Shown here one piece after another: positions 55,812-64,000 of a stretch of 64,000 nucleotides of DNA. A program made the position numbers and the translations under genes. The notes under the pieces were generated by a model, which ran no database searches, was not told where the DNA came from, and saw only the letters and a program-made list of their open reading frames with translations. The DNA comes from Bacteroidales bacterium. Lineage in GTDB: Bacteria > Bacteroidota > Bacteroidia > Bacteroidales > Marinilabiliaceae. Numbering within the stretch: position 1 is the first letter of the stretch; the number at the start of each line of letters is the position of its first letter. Location of the stretch: positions 186,001-250,000 of the forward strand of contig JAKSLG010000001.1 in NCBI GenBank assembly GCA_024401295.1, read 5' to 3'.

Positions 55812-56072
55812 TTACTTCTGTCTGTTCTCGAAGTGCTTCTGGTAACGATTCATAAACTTGTCCACACGACCTGCCGTATCGACGAGTTTGACCTTACCTG
55901 TGTAGAAAGGATGAGAGCTGCTCGAAATTTCGAGCTTAACCTGTGGATAGGTTACGCCATCAATTTCGACACTGTCCTTAGTAGCTGCAGTTGAGTGAAC
56001 AATGAATGTCTCGTTGTTCGACATGTCTGTAAAAGCTACAAGTCTGGTCTCTGGATGAATTCCCTGTTTCAT
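55812..56072 (-). CDS. rpmE2: Ribosomal protein L31, type B
   Basis: This 86-residue large-subunit protein is the zinc-free form (no CxxC): MKQGIHPETRLVAFTDMS at the start and SSSHPFYTGKVKLVDTAGRVDKF in the middle. Type B L31 usually replaces the zinc form when zinc is scarce, though in many Bacteroidota it is the main copy. Single-gene unit with its own promoter, a leader of about 85 bases and a terminator. Confidence 0.96.
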   Translation of the reverse strand: MKQGIHPETRLVAFTDMSNNETFIVHSTAATKDSVEIDGVTYPQVKLEISSSSHPFYTGKVKLVDTAGRVDKFMNRYQKHFENRQK

Positions 56073-56114
56073 TTTACTATATAATTATATAATTTCTGTT
56101 TTTTAAATGCTCAG

Positions 56115-56171
56115 CTCAACCAGTAATGTCGGTTGGGTTTCGCCTTTTTAAGTTTTCGAGGTGCAAATTTA
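56115..56171 (-). promoter_or_regulatory. rpmE2 promoter and leader hairpin
   Basis: On the minus strand TAAATTTG (56171-56164) is an exact -7 box, with ATTG (56194-56191) 19 bases upstream. The leader has a 7-bp hairpin (56137-56131 with 56121-56115; one G-U) near its 5' end, which might be an autoregulatory L31 site. Confidence 0.5.
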
Positions 56172-56261
56172 CGACAAAATATCTAATCTTCAATCTTTTG
56201 TTTGAAAGATTTTTTTTCTTAACGCTTTCTATCTCTCTAATATCGCAAATTTACATTCTTT

Positions 56262-56295
56262 TTTGCCTCTGTTATTGTCCTTTTTCTTACCTTTG
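56262..56295 (+). promoter_or_regulatory. rpoN promoter
   Basis: TACCTTTG (56288-56295) matches TAnnTTTG and TTTG (56262-56265) lies 22 bases upstream. The start near 56302 leaves a leader of about 19 bases and supports the ATG at 56321. Confidence 0.65.
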
Positions 56296-56320
56296 CCTAC
56301 CTATCGAATTCTTTAATCTA

Positions 56321-57829
56321 ATGTTGAAACAAAGTTTACAGCAGAAACTTCAGCAAAAGCTTTCGCCACTTCAGATTCAAATCATGAAACTCATTGAAGT
56401 GCCGACTGCTCAGCTCGAACAACGCATCAAGGAAGAGATTGAATCAAATCCAGTCCTTGAGGTCGATAGCGGTCAAGTCTCTGATGACGACGATTGCGGA
56501 TCGATGGCCTCTGATGAACCTGCTCCTACAGAAGAAGAACAGCAACGTGCTGAAGATATCGAGCAATATCTTTCGTCTGACGACGAAATGCCTTCATATA
56601 AGCTTCAAACCAATAACTATTCTGACGAAGATGAGCGTGAAGACGTGCCTTTTTCGGATGGCACTTCGTTTTATGAGCATCTTGATGAACAGATTGGTTT
56701 GCAGCAATTCACCGATGAGCAGAAAGATATTGCACATTATATTATAGGTAACATTGATGAGGATGGCTATTTGCGCCGTACTGTCGAAGAAATTGCCGAC
56801 GACATTAGTTTTGCCACGAATTCAGATGTCGAACCAAAGGTCGTGTCTGATGTGTTGAAGATCGTTCAGCAGTTCGATCCGCCTGGCGTCGGCTCTTCGG
56901 ATTTGCGCGAATGTCTCATGCTTCAGCTGCAAATGAAAGGCGCGACAGCTGATTGTACTAATATAGAATTAACGCGTGATCCGGTCATTCAGCTTGCTTA
57001 TAATATTCTTGATGTATGTTTCGAAGAGTTTACGAAGAAACATTATGACAAGATGGCTCGTCGTCTGCATGTTGATGACGAAGATATGCTTCGCGAAGCT
57101 ATGGATGAAATTCTCCACCTCAATCCAAAGCCCGGAAGCGGATACAGCGGTGCTGGTGCCGTGGTGAAGACAGCACAGCATATTATCCCGGATTTCATTG
57201 TTGAATACGAGGATAACAAAATCACGTTCCATCTGAATCGACGAAACGAACCTGAACTTCGCATCAGTTCAACCTATGTCGATATGCTTCGTGAATATTC
57301 CACAAATAAGGATAATCAAAGTCGCGAACAGAAGGATGCAGTTGCCTTTGTCAAGCAGAAACTGGACTCTGCAAAATGGTTCATTGATGCTATCAAGCAA
57401 CGCCGGAATACGCTTACCGTTGTGATGCAGGCAATTCTTGATTACCAAGGCGACTACTTTATTGATGGTGACGATACGAAGCTGCGCCCGATGATTTTGA
57501 AGGATATTGCAGAGGTGACTAGTCTTGATCCTTCAACGGTGTCTCGCGTTTCCAATAGTAAATATGTTCAAACGCCATTCGGTATATATCCATTGAAATA
57601 TTTCTTCTCCGAGAAAGTTCAGAATGCAGATGGCGAAGACGTCTCTTCGCGCGAGGTAAAGAAGATTCTTGAGGAGAGTATCGCTGCCGAGGATAAGCGT
57701 AGTCCATTGACGGATGATCGTTTGGCTGAAATTCTGGCAGAGAAATCATACAATATTGCGCGCCGTACAGTGGCGAAATATCGCGAACAGCTAGGAATAC
57801 CGGTTGCTCGATTGCGCAAAGTCTTGTGA
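56321..57829 (+). CDS. rpoN: RNA polymerase sigma-54 factor
   Basis: Sigma-54 directs polymerase to -24/-12 promoters and depends on AAA+ activators. The 502-residue protein has the Gln-rich activator region LKQSLQQKLQQKLSPLQIQIMKLI, an acidic stretch (about 50-115), the core-binding domain, the helix-turn-helix (IAEVTSLDPSTVSRVSNSKY) and the RpoN box ARRTVAKYRE. I start at 56321; the longer open frame lies upstream of the promoter. No sigma-54 activator gene is nearby. Confidence 0.96.
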   Translation: MLKQSLQQKLQQKLSPLQIQIMKLIEVPTAQLEQRIKEEIESNPVLEVDSGQVSDDDDCGSMASDEPAPTEEEQQRAEDIEQYLSSDDEMPSYKLQTNNYSDEDEREDVPFSDGTSFYEHLDEQIGLQQFTDEQKDIAHYIIGNIDEDGYLRRTVEEIADDISFATNSDVEPKVVSDVLKIVQQFDPPGVGSSDLRECLMLQLQMKGATADCTNIELTRDPVIQLAYNILDVCFEEFTKKHYDKMARRLHVDDEDMLREAMDEILHLNPKPGSGYSGAGAVVKTAQHIIPDFIVEYEDNKITFHLNRRNEPELRISSTYVDMLREYSTNKDNQSREQKDAVAFVKQKLDSAKWFIDAIKQRRNTLTVVMQAILDYQGDYFIDGDDTKLRPMILKDIAEVTSLDPSTVSRVSNSKYVQTPFGIYPLKYFFSEKVQNADGEDVSSREVKKILEESIAAEDKRSPLTDDRLAEILAEKSYNIARRTVAKYREQLGIPVARLRKVL

Positions 57830-57833
57830 GTTT

Positions 57834-58502
57834 ATGGAGAATATTGTTATTTTTTCAGAGGATGCCAAATGTGTGACGCCTACGCAGCGATTGTTGCGTA
57901 AGGTTGCCATTTTGTTGTCTGTCGCTTTCCATCCGATGATGATGCCGATATATGCAATGATGTATATATTATATGGTAATCAGTTGTGGAGTGCACTTCC
58001 TGCGGCTTACAAGACAACCATGATTCTTTACATCTGTATCCCGACTTCTGTTGTGCCTCTTGCCATGCTTGCGCTTATGGTCATGTTCGGATTTGTCGGA
58101 GATCCTGAGATGCCGAACAAAAGTGAAAGAATATTGCCTATTACGGTTTCGGCAACCTTGATAGCAATAGCTTGCTTTGTAATGCATAATGTTGTTGAAC
58201 TGCCTCTGCCGATGATTCGCCTTGTCGAAGGTATGTTCATAATGCTTCTTTTGGCTGGACTTGTGACTCCATTCTGGAAGATCAGCCTTCATGCAATTGG
58301 CGTAGGTGCGCTGATTGCGTATGTCTCTATTGTCGGCATTATGTCGATGTCCGATTTTAGTATGGCGGCCTCCGTCGCGTTCGCCCTTTCTGGCCTTGTG
58401 GCGTGGTCTCGTCTCTATCTTGAATCCCACACGCCTTTGCAGTTGCTTATGGGATTTGTTGTTGGTTGCTTGTCGATGACTATTGCGATGCTTCATGTCT
58501 GA
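57834..58502 (+). CDS. Polytopic membrane protein, possibly PAP2-like
   Basis: This 222-residue protein has about six membrane segments. The C-terminal SRLYLESHTPLQLLMGFVVG resembles the SGH and G/H motifs of PAP2 phosphatases, but the N-terminal KxxxxxxRP motif is not evident, so activity is uncertain. A similar gene often follows rpoN in Bacteroidota. It begins 4 bp after rpoN and precedes ispD by 15 bp. Confidence 0.7.
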   Translation: MENIVIFSEDAKCVTPTQRLLRKVAILLSVAFHPMMMPIYAMMYILYGNQLWSALPAAYKTTMILYICIPTSVVPLAMLALMVMFGFVGDPEMPNKSERILPITVSATLIAIACFVMHNVVELPLPMIRLVEGMFIMLLLAGLVTPFWKISLHAIGVGALIAYVSIVGIMSMSDFSMAASVAFALSGLVAWSRLYLESHTPLQLLMGFVVGCLSMTIAMLHV

Positions 58503-58517
58503 TATTTTATTTGAATT

Positions 58518-59192
58518 ATGAAAAGGTATGCGATTATAGTAGCCGGTGGTTCTGGCAAACGAATGGGAAGTATTGTCCCGAAACAGTTTTTGCAACTTGC
58601 AGGAAAGCCTGTGCTTATGCATACTATAGAGGTCTTCCGCAATTACGACAAGGATATGAAGATTATTGTCGTATTGCCGGAGTCTCAGATGGAGCATTGG
58701 AAGAATCTCTGCGAAGAGTTCCGTTTCGATGTTCAGCATTCTGTTGCTGTCGGTGGCGCCTCTCGTTTCGAAAGTGTGAAAAATGGACTTGCACTTGTCG
58801 ATGAGGATGGTATTGTCGGTGTTCATGATGGCGTCAGGCCTTTGGTGCGCTTCGATACAGTGAATCGTTGTTATATTGAGGCGAGTGCGTATGGCTCTGC
58901 AATTCCGGTTTGCGATTCTAAAGAGTCTGTTCGTATTGTTGAAGACGGACGTTCTCGTGCAGTTGACCGTACGACGATTCGAATGGTCCAGACGCCTCAG
59001 GTCTTCCGTTCGCGTATGCTTAAAGATGCTTACCGTCAGGACTTCTCACCGTTTTTTACTGACGATGCAAGTGTCGTTGAAAAAGCAGGTCATGTTGTCC
59101 ATCTTGTAAATGGAAACAAAGAGAATATCAAGATTACGACTCCTGACGATCTTGTTTATGCCGAGGCATTATTGGCTCGAGGTCTTAATTGA
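58518..59192 (+). CDS. ispD: 2-C-methyl-D-erythritol 4-phosphate cytidylyltransferase
   Basis: IspD makes CDP-methylerythritol in the non-mevalonate isoprenoid pathway. The 224-residue protein has the nucleotide-binding start IIVAGGSGKRMGSIVPKQF, GGASRFESVKNGL, VHDGVRPLV, and the ATIRMVQTPQVF-type segment (here RTTIRMVQTPQVFR). Normal length. It is cotranscribed with its neighbours on both sides. Confidence 0.95.
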   Translation: MKRYAIIVAGGSGKRMGSIVPKQFLQLAGKPVLMHTIEVFRNYDKDMKIIVVLPESQMEHWKNLCEEFRFDVQHSVAVGGASRFESVKNGLALVDEDGIVGVHDGVRPLVRFDTVNRCYIEASAYGSAIPVCDSKESVRIVEDGRSRAVDRTTIRMVQTPQVFRSRMLKDAYRQDFSPFFTDDASVVEKAGHVVHLVNGNKENIKITTPDDLVYAEALLARGLN

Positions 59193-59200
59193 TAAAGCAA

Positions 59201-59962
59201 ATGGATAGTCTGCAACTTAGAGATTTCCTGGAATCAAAGGTTTCTCAATATCAAACGTCGTCTTTCATTGCAGACGATCCTATCTCAATTCCACATCGTT
59301 TTCGCAACAAGGAAGATATTGAAATTGCGGGTTTTCTTGCAGCTGCAATTGCGTGGGGAAATCGCAAGGCTATCCTAAAGAGCTGCAATATCATGATGGA
59401 TATGCTTGACAATTCTCCATCAGACTTCGTCAAAAATGCTTCTGAGAATGAAATTGCGCATTTGTCATCTTTTGTCTATCGGACATTTCAAGGTGAAGAC
59501 CTCCCGTGCTTGATTCGTGGGTTGCGCCATATTTATATCAGTTGTGGCGGACTCGAGACTTTAATGACGCCTCGCAATGGCGAGTCCATCAAGGATGTGC
59601 TTGTCCGTCTCCGTTCCGTCCTCCTTCCATTCCTAAGTCAGCATGCCTGCAAGCATATTGCGAATGTTGAAGTTGGCTCCGCCGGAAAACGCTTGAACAT
59701 GTTTCTTCGTTGGATGGTTCGTCCGAAAACTGAAGGCGTTGATTTCGGTTTGTGGCATGGCATCTCGACGAGCGAATTGATGTTGCCTCTCGATGTCCAT
59801 TCCGGTAACACAAGCCGAGCTCTTGGATTGCTACAGCGTAAGCAGAATGACTGGAAGGCTGTGGAAGAGGTTACGTCTGCTTTGCGACAATTCTCGCCAG
59901 ACGATCCTGTTAAATATGATTTTGCCTTGTTTGGACTTGGCGTTTATGAACATTTTTCTTGA
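59201..59962 (+). CDS. TIGR02757 (DUF2400) family protein
   Basis: This 253-residue soluble protein is of a family widespread in Bacteroidota and some other bacteria but without known function. Family-like segments are DPISIPHRFRNKEDIEIAGFLAAAIAWGNRK and FLRWMVRPKTEGVDFGLW with PLDVHSGNTSRAL near the C-terminus. (The first segment spans residues 26-56.) The layout of helices recalls HhH-GPD glycosylases but I cannot confirm this. Start at ATG 59201 rather than the TTG overlapping ispD. Confidence 0.85.
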   Translation: MDSLQLRDFLESKVSQYQTSSFIADDPISIPHRFRNKEDIEIAGFLAAAIAWGNRKAILKSCNIMMDMLDNSPSDFVKNASENEIAHLSSFVYRTFQGEDLPCLIRGLRHIYISCGGLETLMTPRNGESIKDVLVRLRSVLLPFLSQHACKHIANVEVGSAGKRLNMFLRWMVRPKTEGVDFGLWHGISTSELMLPLDVHSGNTSRALGLLQRKQNDWKAVEEVTSALRQFSPDDPVKYDFALFGLGVYEHFS

Positions 59963-60675
59963 TGTCAAATAGCTATTTTCAATTCAAGCAGTTCGTTGTC
60001 AATCAGGATATGACAGCAATGAAGGTTGGTACCGATGGAGTCCTGCTTGGCGTGTTGTCTGCGCGGAATGCTGCATCGGTTTCTCGTGTTCTTGATATTG
60101 GTACGGGAACCGGACTTGTTGCTCTCATGTTGGCACAACGTTTTCCGATGGCTTTGGTCGATGCTGTTGAAATTGATACAGATGCTTATAATCAGGCACT
60201 TCGTAATTTTGCGGACTCTCCATTTTCATCACGACTCGCCGTCCATTGTTCGGATATTGCCGACTATAATACTACTTATACCTATAATATAATAGTATCT
60301 AATCCTCCATATTTCGTTGACTCTCTCAAGGCTCCTGATCAGCAGAGAACCGTGGCTCGACATGCTGTCACGTTGACGGTTGGTAAATTGGCGGAGTCTG
60401 TTTCGAGATTGTTGTCAGACGATGGCGAATTTTCTGTAATAATACCTAATGATTTGTTGCAGAATTATATAGATGCTTTTGCGCTCCATAAGCTCTATCC
60501 TGAGCATATCGTTGAGATAAAACCAAATGAAAGGAAGCCTGTCAAGCGTGTTGTTGCAACTTTTTCGCGTGAATTGGTCGTTTCGGCATCCCATGAAGAG
60601 CTGATTCTTGAGTCTGAACCTCGAAAAAAATCCCTGGAATTTTCCGAACTTGTTTCTCCTTTTTATCTTAAGTGA
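59962..60675 (+). CDS. trmN6: tRNA1(Val) A37 N6-methyltransferase
   Basis: TrmN6 (YfiC) methylates A37 of tRNA1-Val. The 237-residue class I methyltransferase has the SAM loop VLDIGTGTGLVALML and the adenine N6-methylase motif NPPY (in IIVSNPPYFVDSL). The N-terminal FQFKQFVVNQDMTAMKVGTDG is typical. Its ATG overlaps the TGA of the gene before it, so it is coupled. Related enzymes on other substrates are possible. Confidence 0.9.
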   Translation: MSNSYFQFKQFVVNQDMTAMKVGTDGVLLGVLSARNAASVSRVLDIGTGTGLVALMLAQRFPMALVDAVEIDTDAYNQALRNFADSPFSSRLAVHCSDIADYNTTYTYNIIVSNPPYFVDSLKAPDQQRTVARHAVTLTVGKLAESVSRLLSDDGEFSVIIPNDLLQNYIDAFALHKLYPEHIVEIKPNERKPVKRVVATFSRELVVSASHEELILESEPRKKSLEFSELVSPFYLK

Positions 60676-60754
60676 AGATAATCTTCTCTTTTTTTGTCCT
60701 TAAAATTTGCATCAATTAAAATGATGTTAAAATGTGAATATTAGACTTTTATGT

Positions 60755-60786
60755 TTTGCTTGTTTGAAAATTAATTGCTAATTTTG
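60755..60786 (+). promoter_or_regulatory. rpsL-rpsG-fusA promoter
   Basis: TTTG (60755-60758) and TAATTTTG (60779-60786) are 20 bases apart, the best full match to the Bacteroidota -33/-7 pair in this window. The start near 60793 gives a leader of about 92 bases before rpsL. Confidence 0.8.
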
Positions 60787-60884
60787 CAAGACAAAATCCA
60801 TGGAGTGTGCTGACGTAAAATGTAATATTTTAATAATCAGGCACTTGTGGTAAAAAGTTTAAATTTATACAGTTAAAAGTAATT

Positions 60885-61280
60885 ATGCCAACAATTCAGC
60901 AATTAGTACGTAAAGGTCGTGCTAAGCTCGAGGACAAGAGCAAATCGCCAGCTCTTGGATCATGTCCTCAGAAGCGTGGTGTTTGTGTGCGCGTGTATAC
61001 AACCACCCCAAAGAAGCCTAACTCGGCAATGAGAAAGGTAGCTCGTGTTCGTTTGACTAACGGTAAGGAAGTCAACGCATACATCCCTGGTGAGGGTCAC
61101 AACTTGCAGGAACACTCAATCGTTATGGTTCGTGGTGGTCGTGTTAAGGACCTTCCTGGTGTTCGTTATCACCTCGTTCGTGGTACACTTGATGCATCTG
61201 GTGTAGACGGCCGTAATCAGCGTCGTTCTAAGTATGGTGCTAAGCGTCCAAAGGCAGGTAAGACTGCTGCAAAGAAATAA
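60885..61280 (+). CDS. rpsL: Ribosomal protein S12
   Basis: S12 lies at the decoding centre. The 131-residue protein has the conserved loop [17 protein letters not shown] and [20 protein letters not shown] followed by [10 protein letters not shown]. Lysines at the positions linked to streptomycin resistance elsewhere are of the ordinary type. First gene of the str operon. Confidence 0.98.
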   Translation: MPTIQQLVRKGRAKLEDKSKSPALGSCPQKRGVCVRVYTTTPKKPNSAMRKVARVRLTNGKEVNAYIPGEGHNLQEHSIVMVRGGRVKDLPGVRYHLVRGTLDASGVDGRNQRRSKYGAKRPKAGKTAAKK

Positions 61281-61392
61281 TTGAAAAGAAAAATGGCGAG
61301 TTTTGTTTGTCGTTGTGATTAGTTGAGTAAATGACGTGAGTCGTTGAAGACAATTGACAGCTGATAAAGAAAACTGATAAACAAAAGAAAAA

Positions 61393-61869
61393 ATGAGAAA
61401 AGCAAAACCAAGAAAAAGAGTTATTCTTCCGGATCCTAAGTTCGGTGATATTCTTGTTACGCAGTTTGTTAACAACCTCATGGTTGATGGCAAGAAGTCT
61501 GTAGCGTTCCACATCCTCTACGAGGCTCTCGATAATGTTGCTGCTAAGGCAGAAAAAGAGGGTAAGCCAGTTTTGGAATACTTCAAGAAGGCATTGGAGA
61601 ACATTACTCCATCTGTAGAAGTTAAGAGCCGCCGTGTTGGTGGTGCAACTTTCCAGGTTCCTACTGAAATTCGTCCAGAACGTAAGGTGTCTTTGAGTAT
61701 CAAGAATATGATTCTTTATTCTCGCAAGCGTTCGGGTCACTCAATGGCTGAGAAGCTCGCAGCTGAAATTGTTGCAGCATATAACAATGAAGGTGCAGCC
61801 TTCAAGAAGAAGGAAGATATGCACAAGATGGCTGAGGCTAACCGTGCATTCGCTCACTTCAGATTTTAA
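61393..61869 (+). CDS. rpsG: Ribosomal protein S7
   Basis: S7 starts assembly of the 30S head and is an autoregulator of this operon in E. coli. The 158-residue protein begins [19 protein letters not shown] and has [17 protein letters not shown]. The 112-bp gap to rpsL shows no promoter or terminator that I trust. Confidence 0.98.
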   Translation: MRKAKPRKRVILPDPKFGDILVTQFVNNLMVDGKKSVAFHILYEALDNVAAKAEKEGKPVLEYFKKALENITPSVEVKSRRVGGATFQVPTEIRPERKVSLSIKNMILYSRKRSGHSMAEKLAAEIVAAYNNEGAAFKKKEDMHKMAEANRAFAHFRF

Positions 61870-61889
61870 CTTATAAGATATATTAGATT

Positions 61890-63998
61890 ATGGCAGATTT
61901 GCATTTTACCCGCAATATCGGTATCATGGCGCATATCGATGCAGGCAAGACAACGACTACAGAGCGTATCTTGTTCTACACTGGTATTACTCACAAAATC
62001 GGTGAGGTGCACGATGGTGCAGCAACCATGGACTGGATGGAGCAGGAGCAGGAGCGTGGTATTACAATTACCTCTGCTGCTGTAACTACAAACTGGAAAT
62101 ATAAAGATAAGACTTACAAGATCAACATTATCGACACCCCAGGTCACGTTGACTTTACAGTCGAAGTAGAACGTTCACTCCGTATCCTCGACGGTGCTGT
62201 AGCTCTTTACTGCGCAGTAGGTGGTGTTCAGCCACAGTCTGAAACTGTATGGCGTCAGGCTAGCAAGTATGGCGTGCCTCGTATCTGCTTCGTGAACAAG
62301 ATGGACCGTAGCGGTGCTAACTTCTTCGAAGTAGTACGCCAGATTAAGGACGTTCTCCACGCAAATCCTGTGCCTGTAGTTATTCCTATCGGCGCTGAGG
62401 AGTCTTTCGAAGGTGTTGTTGACCTTACTACAATGACTGAGATCGTTTGGTCTGACCACGCTGACCTCGGTTCTACATTCGAACATCGTCCAATCCGTGA
62501 AAGCCTTCAGGCTGAAGCTGAAGAATGGCGTGCTAAACTTGTTGAGGCTGTTGCAGAGTCTGATGAAGCACTTCTCGATAAGTTCATGGAGGATCCTAAC
62601 TCAATTACTGAGGAAGAAATCCTTAACGCTCTCCGTATTGCAACTATCAACCAGACAATCAACCCTGTACTTTGCGGTTCTTCATTCCGTAACAAGGGTG
62701 TTCAGCGTCTTCTTGATGCGGTTTGCTCATTCTTGCCATCACCTAAGGATATCCCTGCTGTTGAGGGTATTGACCCTAGCACAGGTGAAATGACTTCTCG
62801 TGAGCATGATGAGAAGGAGAAGCTTGCTGCTCTCGCATTCAAGATTGCTACTGACCCATTCGTAGGTCGTCTCGCATTTATTCGCGTATATTCTGGTAAC
62901 CTCGAGGCTGGTTCTTATGTTCAGAACACTCGTTCTGGTAACAAGGAGCGTATCTCTCGTCTCTATCAGATGAAGTCTAATACTCAGATTCCTATGAACG
63001 TAATCGGTGCTGGTGATATCGGCGCTGCAGTAGGTTTCAAGGATATCAAGACTGGTGATACTCTCTGCGCAGAAGATGCACCAATCGTTCTCGAATCAAT
63101 GGAATTCCCAGAGCCTGTGATCGGCGTTTCTGTTGAGCCTAAGACTCAGAAGGATAACGAAAAGATGATTGCTGCTCTTCTTAAGCTCGCTGAAGAAGAC
63201 CCAACATTCCGTTTCCACACAGACGAAGAAACCGGCCAGACAGTAATCGAAGGTATGGGTGAGCTTCACCTCGATATCATTATCGACCGTATGAAGCGTG
63301 AGTTCAAGGTTGAATGTAATCAGGGTAAGCCACAGGTTTCTTACCGTGAGGCTATCAATGGTACTGTTGAACATCGTGAGGTATTCAAGAAGCAGACTGG
63401 TGGTCGTGGTAAGTTCGCCGACATCATCGTTCGTATCAGCCCAGTTGACGAAGGTAAGACAGGCCTTCAGTTCGTTAACGAAGTTAAGGGTGGTAACGTG
63501 CCTAAGGAATTCGTTCCTGCAGTTGAGTCTGGTTTCAAAGATGCAATGAAGAACGGTGTTCTTGCTGGTTATGAAGTTGAAAACTTGAAGGTTGTCCTTC
63601 TCGATGGTTCATTCCACCCAGTCGATTCAGATGCTCTTTCATTTGAACTCGCAGCTCGTCAGGCATTCAAAGAGGCTTGCGCAAAGGCTACTCCAGTCCT
63701 CCTTGAGCCTATCATGAAGGTTGATGTTGTTACTCCAGATGAATACATGGGTGATATCATCGGTGACTTGAATAAGCGTCGCGGACAGATCGAAGGCCAG
63801 GAGCACAAGAATGGTGCTCTTATCATCAAGGCTAAGGTGCCTTTGGCAGAATTGTTCGGTTATGTAACAATCCTCCGTACTATTTCTTCAGGCCGTGCAA
63901 CTCAGTCAATGGAGTTCTGTGAATATGCAGAGGTTCCGCGTCAGATTGCTAAGGAAGTCTTGAAGGAAGTTAAGGGTCGCGAAGATCTTATTAAATAA
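61890..63998 (+). CDS. fusA: Elongation factor G
   Basis: EF-G is the GTPase that drives translocation. The 702-residue protein has G1 [14 protein letters not shown]2 with [12 protein letters not shown]3 [14 protein letters not shown]4 NKMDRSGA, and the complete domains II-V, ending GREDLIK. The stop codon is at 63996-63998, so the gene is whole. Base composition and codon choice fit a highly expressed gene. Confidence 0.98.
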   Translation: MADLHFTRNIGIMAHIDAGKTTTTERILFYTGITHKIGEVHDGAATMDWMEQEQERGITITSAAVTTNWKYKDKTYKINIIDTPGHVDFTVEVERSLRILDGAVALYCAVGGVQPQSETVWRQASKYGVPRICFVNKMDRSGANFFEVVRQIKDVLHANPVPVVIPIGAEESFEGVVDLTTMTEIVWSDHADLGSTFEHRPIRESLQAEAEEWRAKLVEAVAESDEALLDKFMEDPNSITEEEILNALRIATINQTINPVLCGSSFRNKGVQRLLDAVCSFLPSPKDIPAVEGIDPSTGEMTSREHDEKEKLAALAFKIATDPFVGRLAFIRVYSGNLEAGSYVQNTRSGNKERISRLYQMKSNTQIPMNVIGAGDIGAAVGFKDIKTGDTLCAEDAPIVLESMEFPEPVIGVSVEPKTQKDNEKMIAALLKLAEEDPTFRFHTDEETGQTVIEGMGELHLDIIIDRMKREFKVECNQGKPQVSYREAINGTVEHREVFKKQTGGRGKFADIIVRISPVDEGKTGLQFVNEVKGGNVPKEFVPAVESGFKDAMKNGVLAGYEVENLKVVLLDGSFHPVDSDALSFELAARQAFKEACAKATPVLLEPIMKVDVVTPDEYMGDIIGDLNKRRGQIEGQEHKNGALIIKAKVPLAELFGYVTILRTISSGRATQSMEFCEYAEVPRQIAKEVLKEVKGREDLIK

Positions 63999-64000
63999 TT

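Noticed and set aside
56126..56320. N-terminal extension of sigma-54 by 65 hydrophobic residues
   Set aside because: It includes the promoter -33/-7 boxes and would add membrane-like sequence ahead of the standard Gln-rich region.
61890..63998. Several long open frames on the minus strand across rpsL-rpsG-fusA
   Set aside because: They are antisense shadows of highly biased codon usage in ribosomal protein and EF-G genes.
1..64000. CRISPR array, prophage, insertion sequence or transposon
   Set aside because: No regularly spaced direct repeats, cas genes, integrases, transposases or phage structural genes were found; the only multi-copy elements are the short repeats listed.

Overview
The window is about 64 kb of chromosome from a member of the Bacteroidales (phylum Bacteroidota). 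The evidence is a one-piece hybrid two-component sensor/regulator, many promoters with the Bacteroidota -7 box TAnnTTTG, a lipoprotein with an acidic stretch after the lipid-bearing Cys, a class III fructose-bisphosphatase, an arginine pathway of the kind thought to use N-succinyl intermediates, sigma-54, and familiar Bacteroidota gene orders (tig-clpP-clpX, rsfS-ftsH-cdsA, ileS-traR/dksA-lspA). Nearly all of it is core chromosome. I see no prophage, insertion sequence, CRISPR array or rRNA.

1-10.9 kb, amino acid synthesis. The minus strand carries the start of trpB with a palindromic operator candidate, then two unrecognised exported proteins, a 6S RNA, and the arginine run argR - GNAT acyltransferase - argG - four-helix-bundle (S23) gene - argC - argD. 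Divergent from argR on the plus strand are an ArgE-like deacylase, argH and a VanZ-like gene. The argR promoter region holds three to four ArgR-box-like palindromes spaced exactly 21 bp apart. Next to them is a GC-rich stretch that folds strongly and has no gene.

10.9-25.2 kb. An esterase-nucleotidase fusion and fabH (minus) are followed by a large hybrid two-component regulator that lies 2 bp upstream of fbp, so sensing and gluconeogenesis appear to be joined. Then come an AlkD-like protein, tRNA-His, a glycine-zipper OmpA lipoprotein, a small membrane protein, a DUF4097-type protein, and rimM-prfB-lptB.

25.2-41 kb. recQ, tRNA-Leu, then the proteostasis run tig-clpP-clpX-lon, rsfS-ftsH, phospholipid synthesis (cdsA-psd), a fold III arginine decarboxylase-type enzyme that starts at TTG, and a secreted beta-helix protein.

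41-56 kb. ileS-traR/dksA-lspA, a possible small RNA or leader, birA, suhB and a glycosyltransferase on the plus strand. Facing them is a tightly packed minus-strand operon: mtaB, small membrane protein, GT-C transferase, methyltransferase-glycosyltransferase fusion, coaD, a thioredoxin-fold protein that has lost the CXXC pair, and lolD.

56-64 kb. rpmE2 and rpoN are divergent. A plus-strand run follows: membrane protein, ispD, TIGR02757 protein and trmN6, then rpsL-rpsG-fusA, which ends just inside the window.

I did not find a clear, self-contained novel system. The best leads are the phased ArgR operators, the trp palindrome, the GC-rich folded island, the regulator-fbp pair, the envelope glycan operon and the duplicated terminator that flanks the 6S RNA and two unknown secreted proteins.
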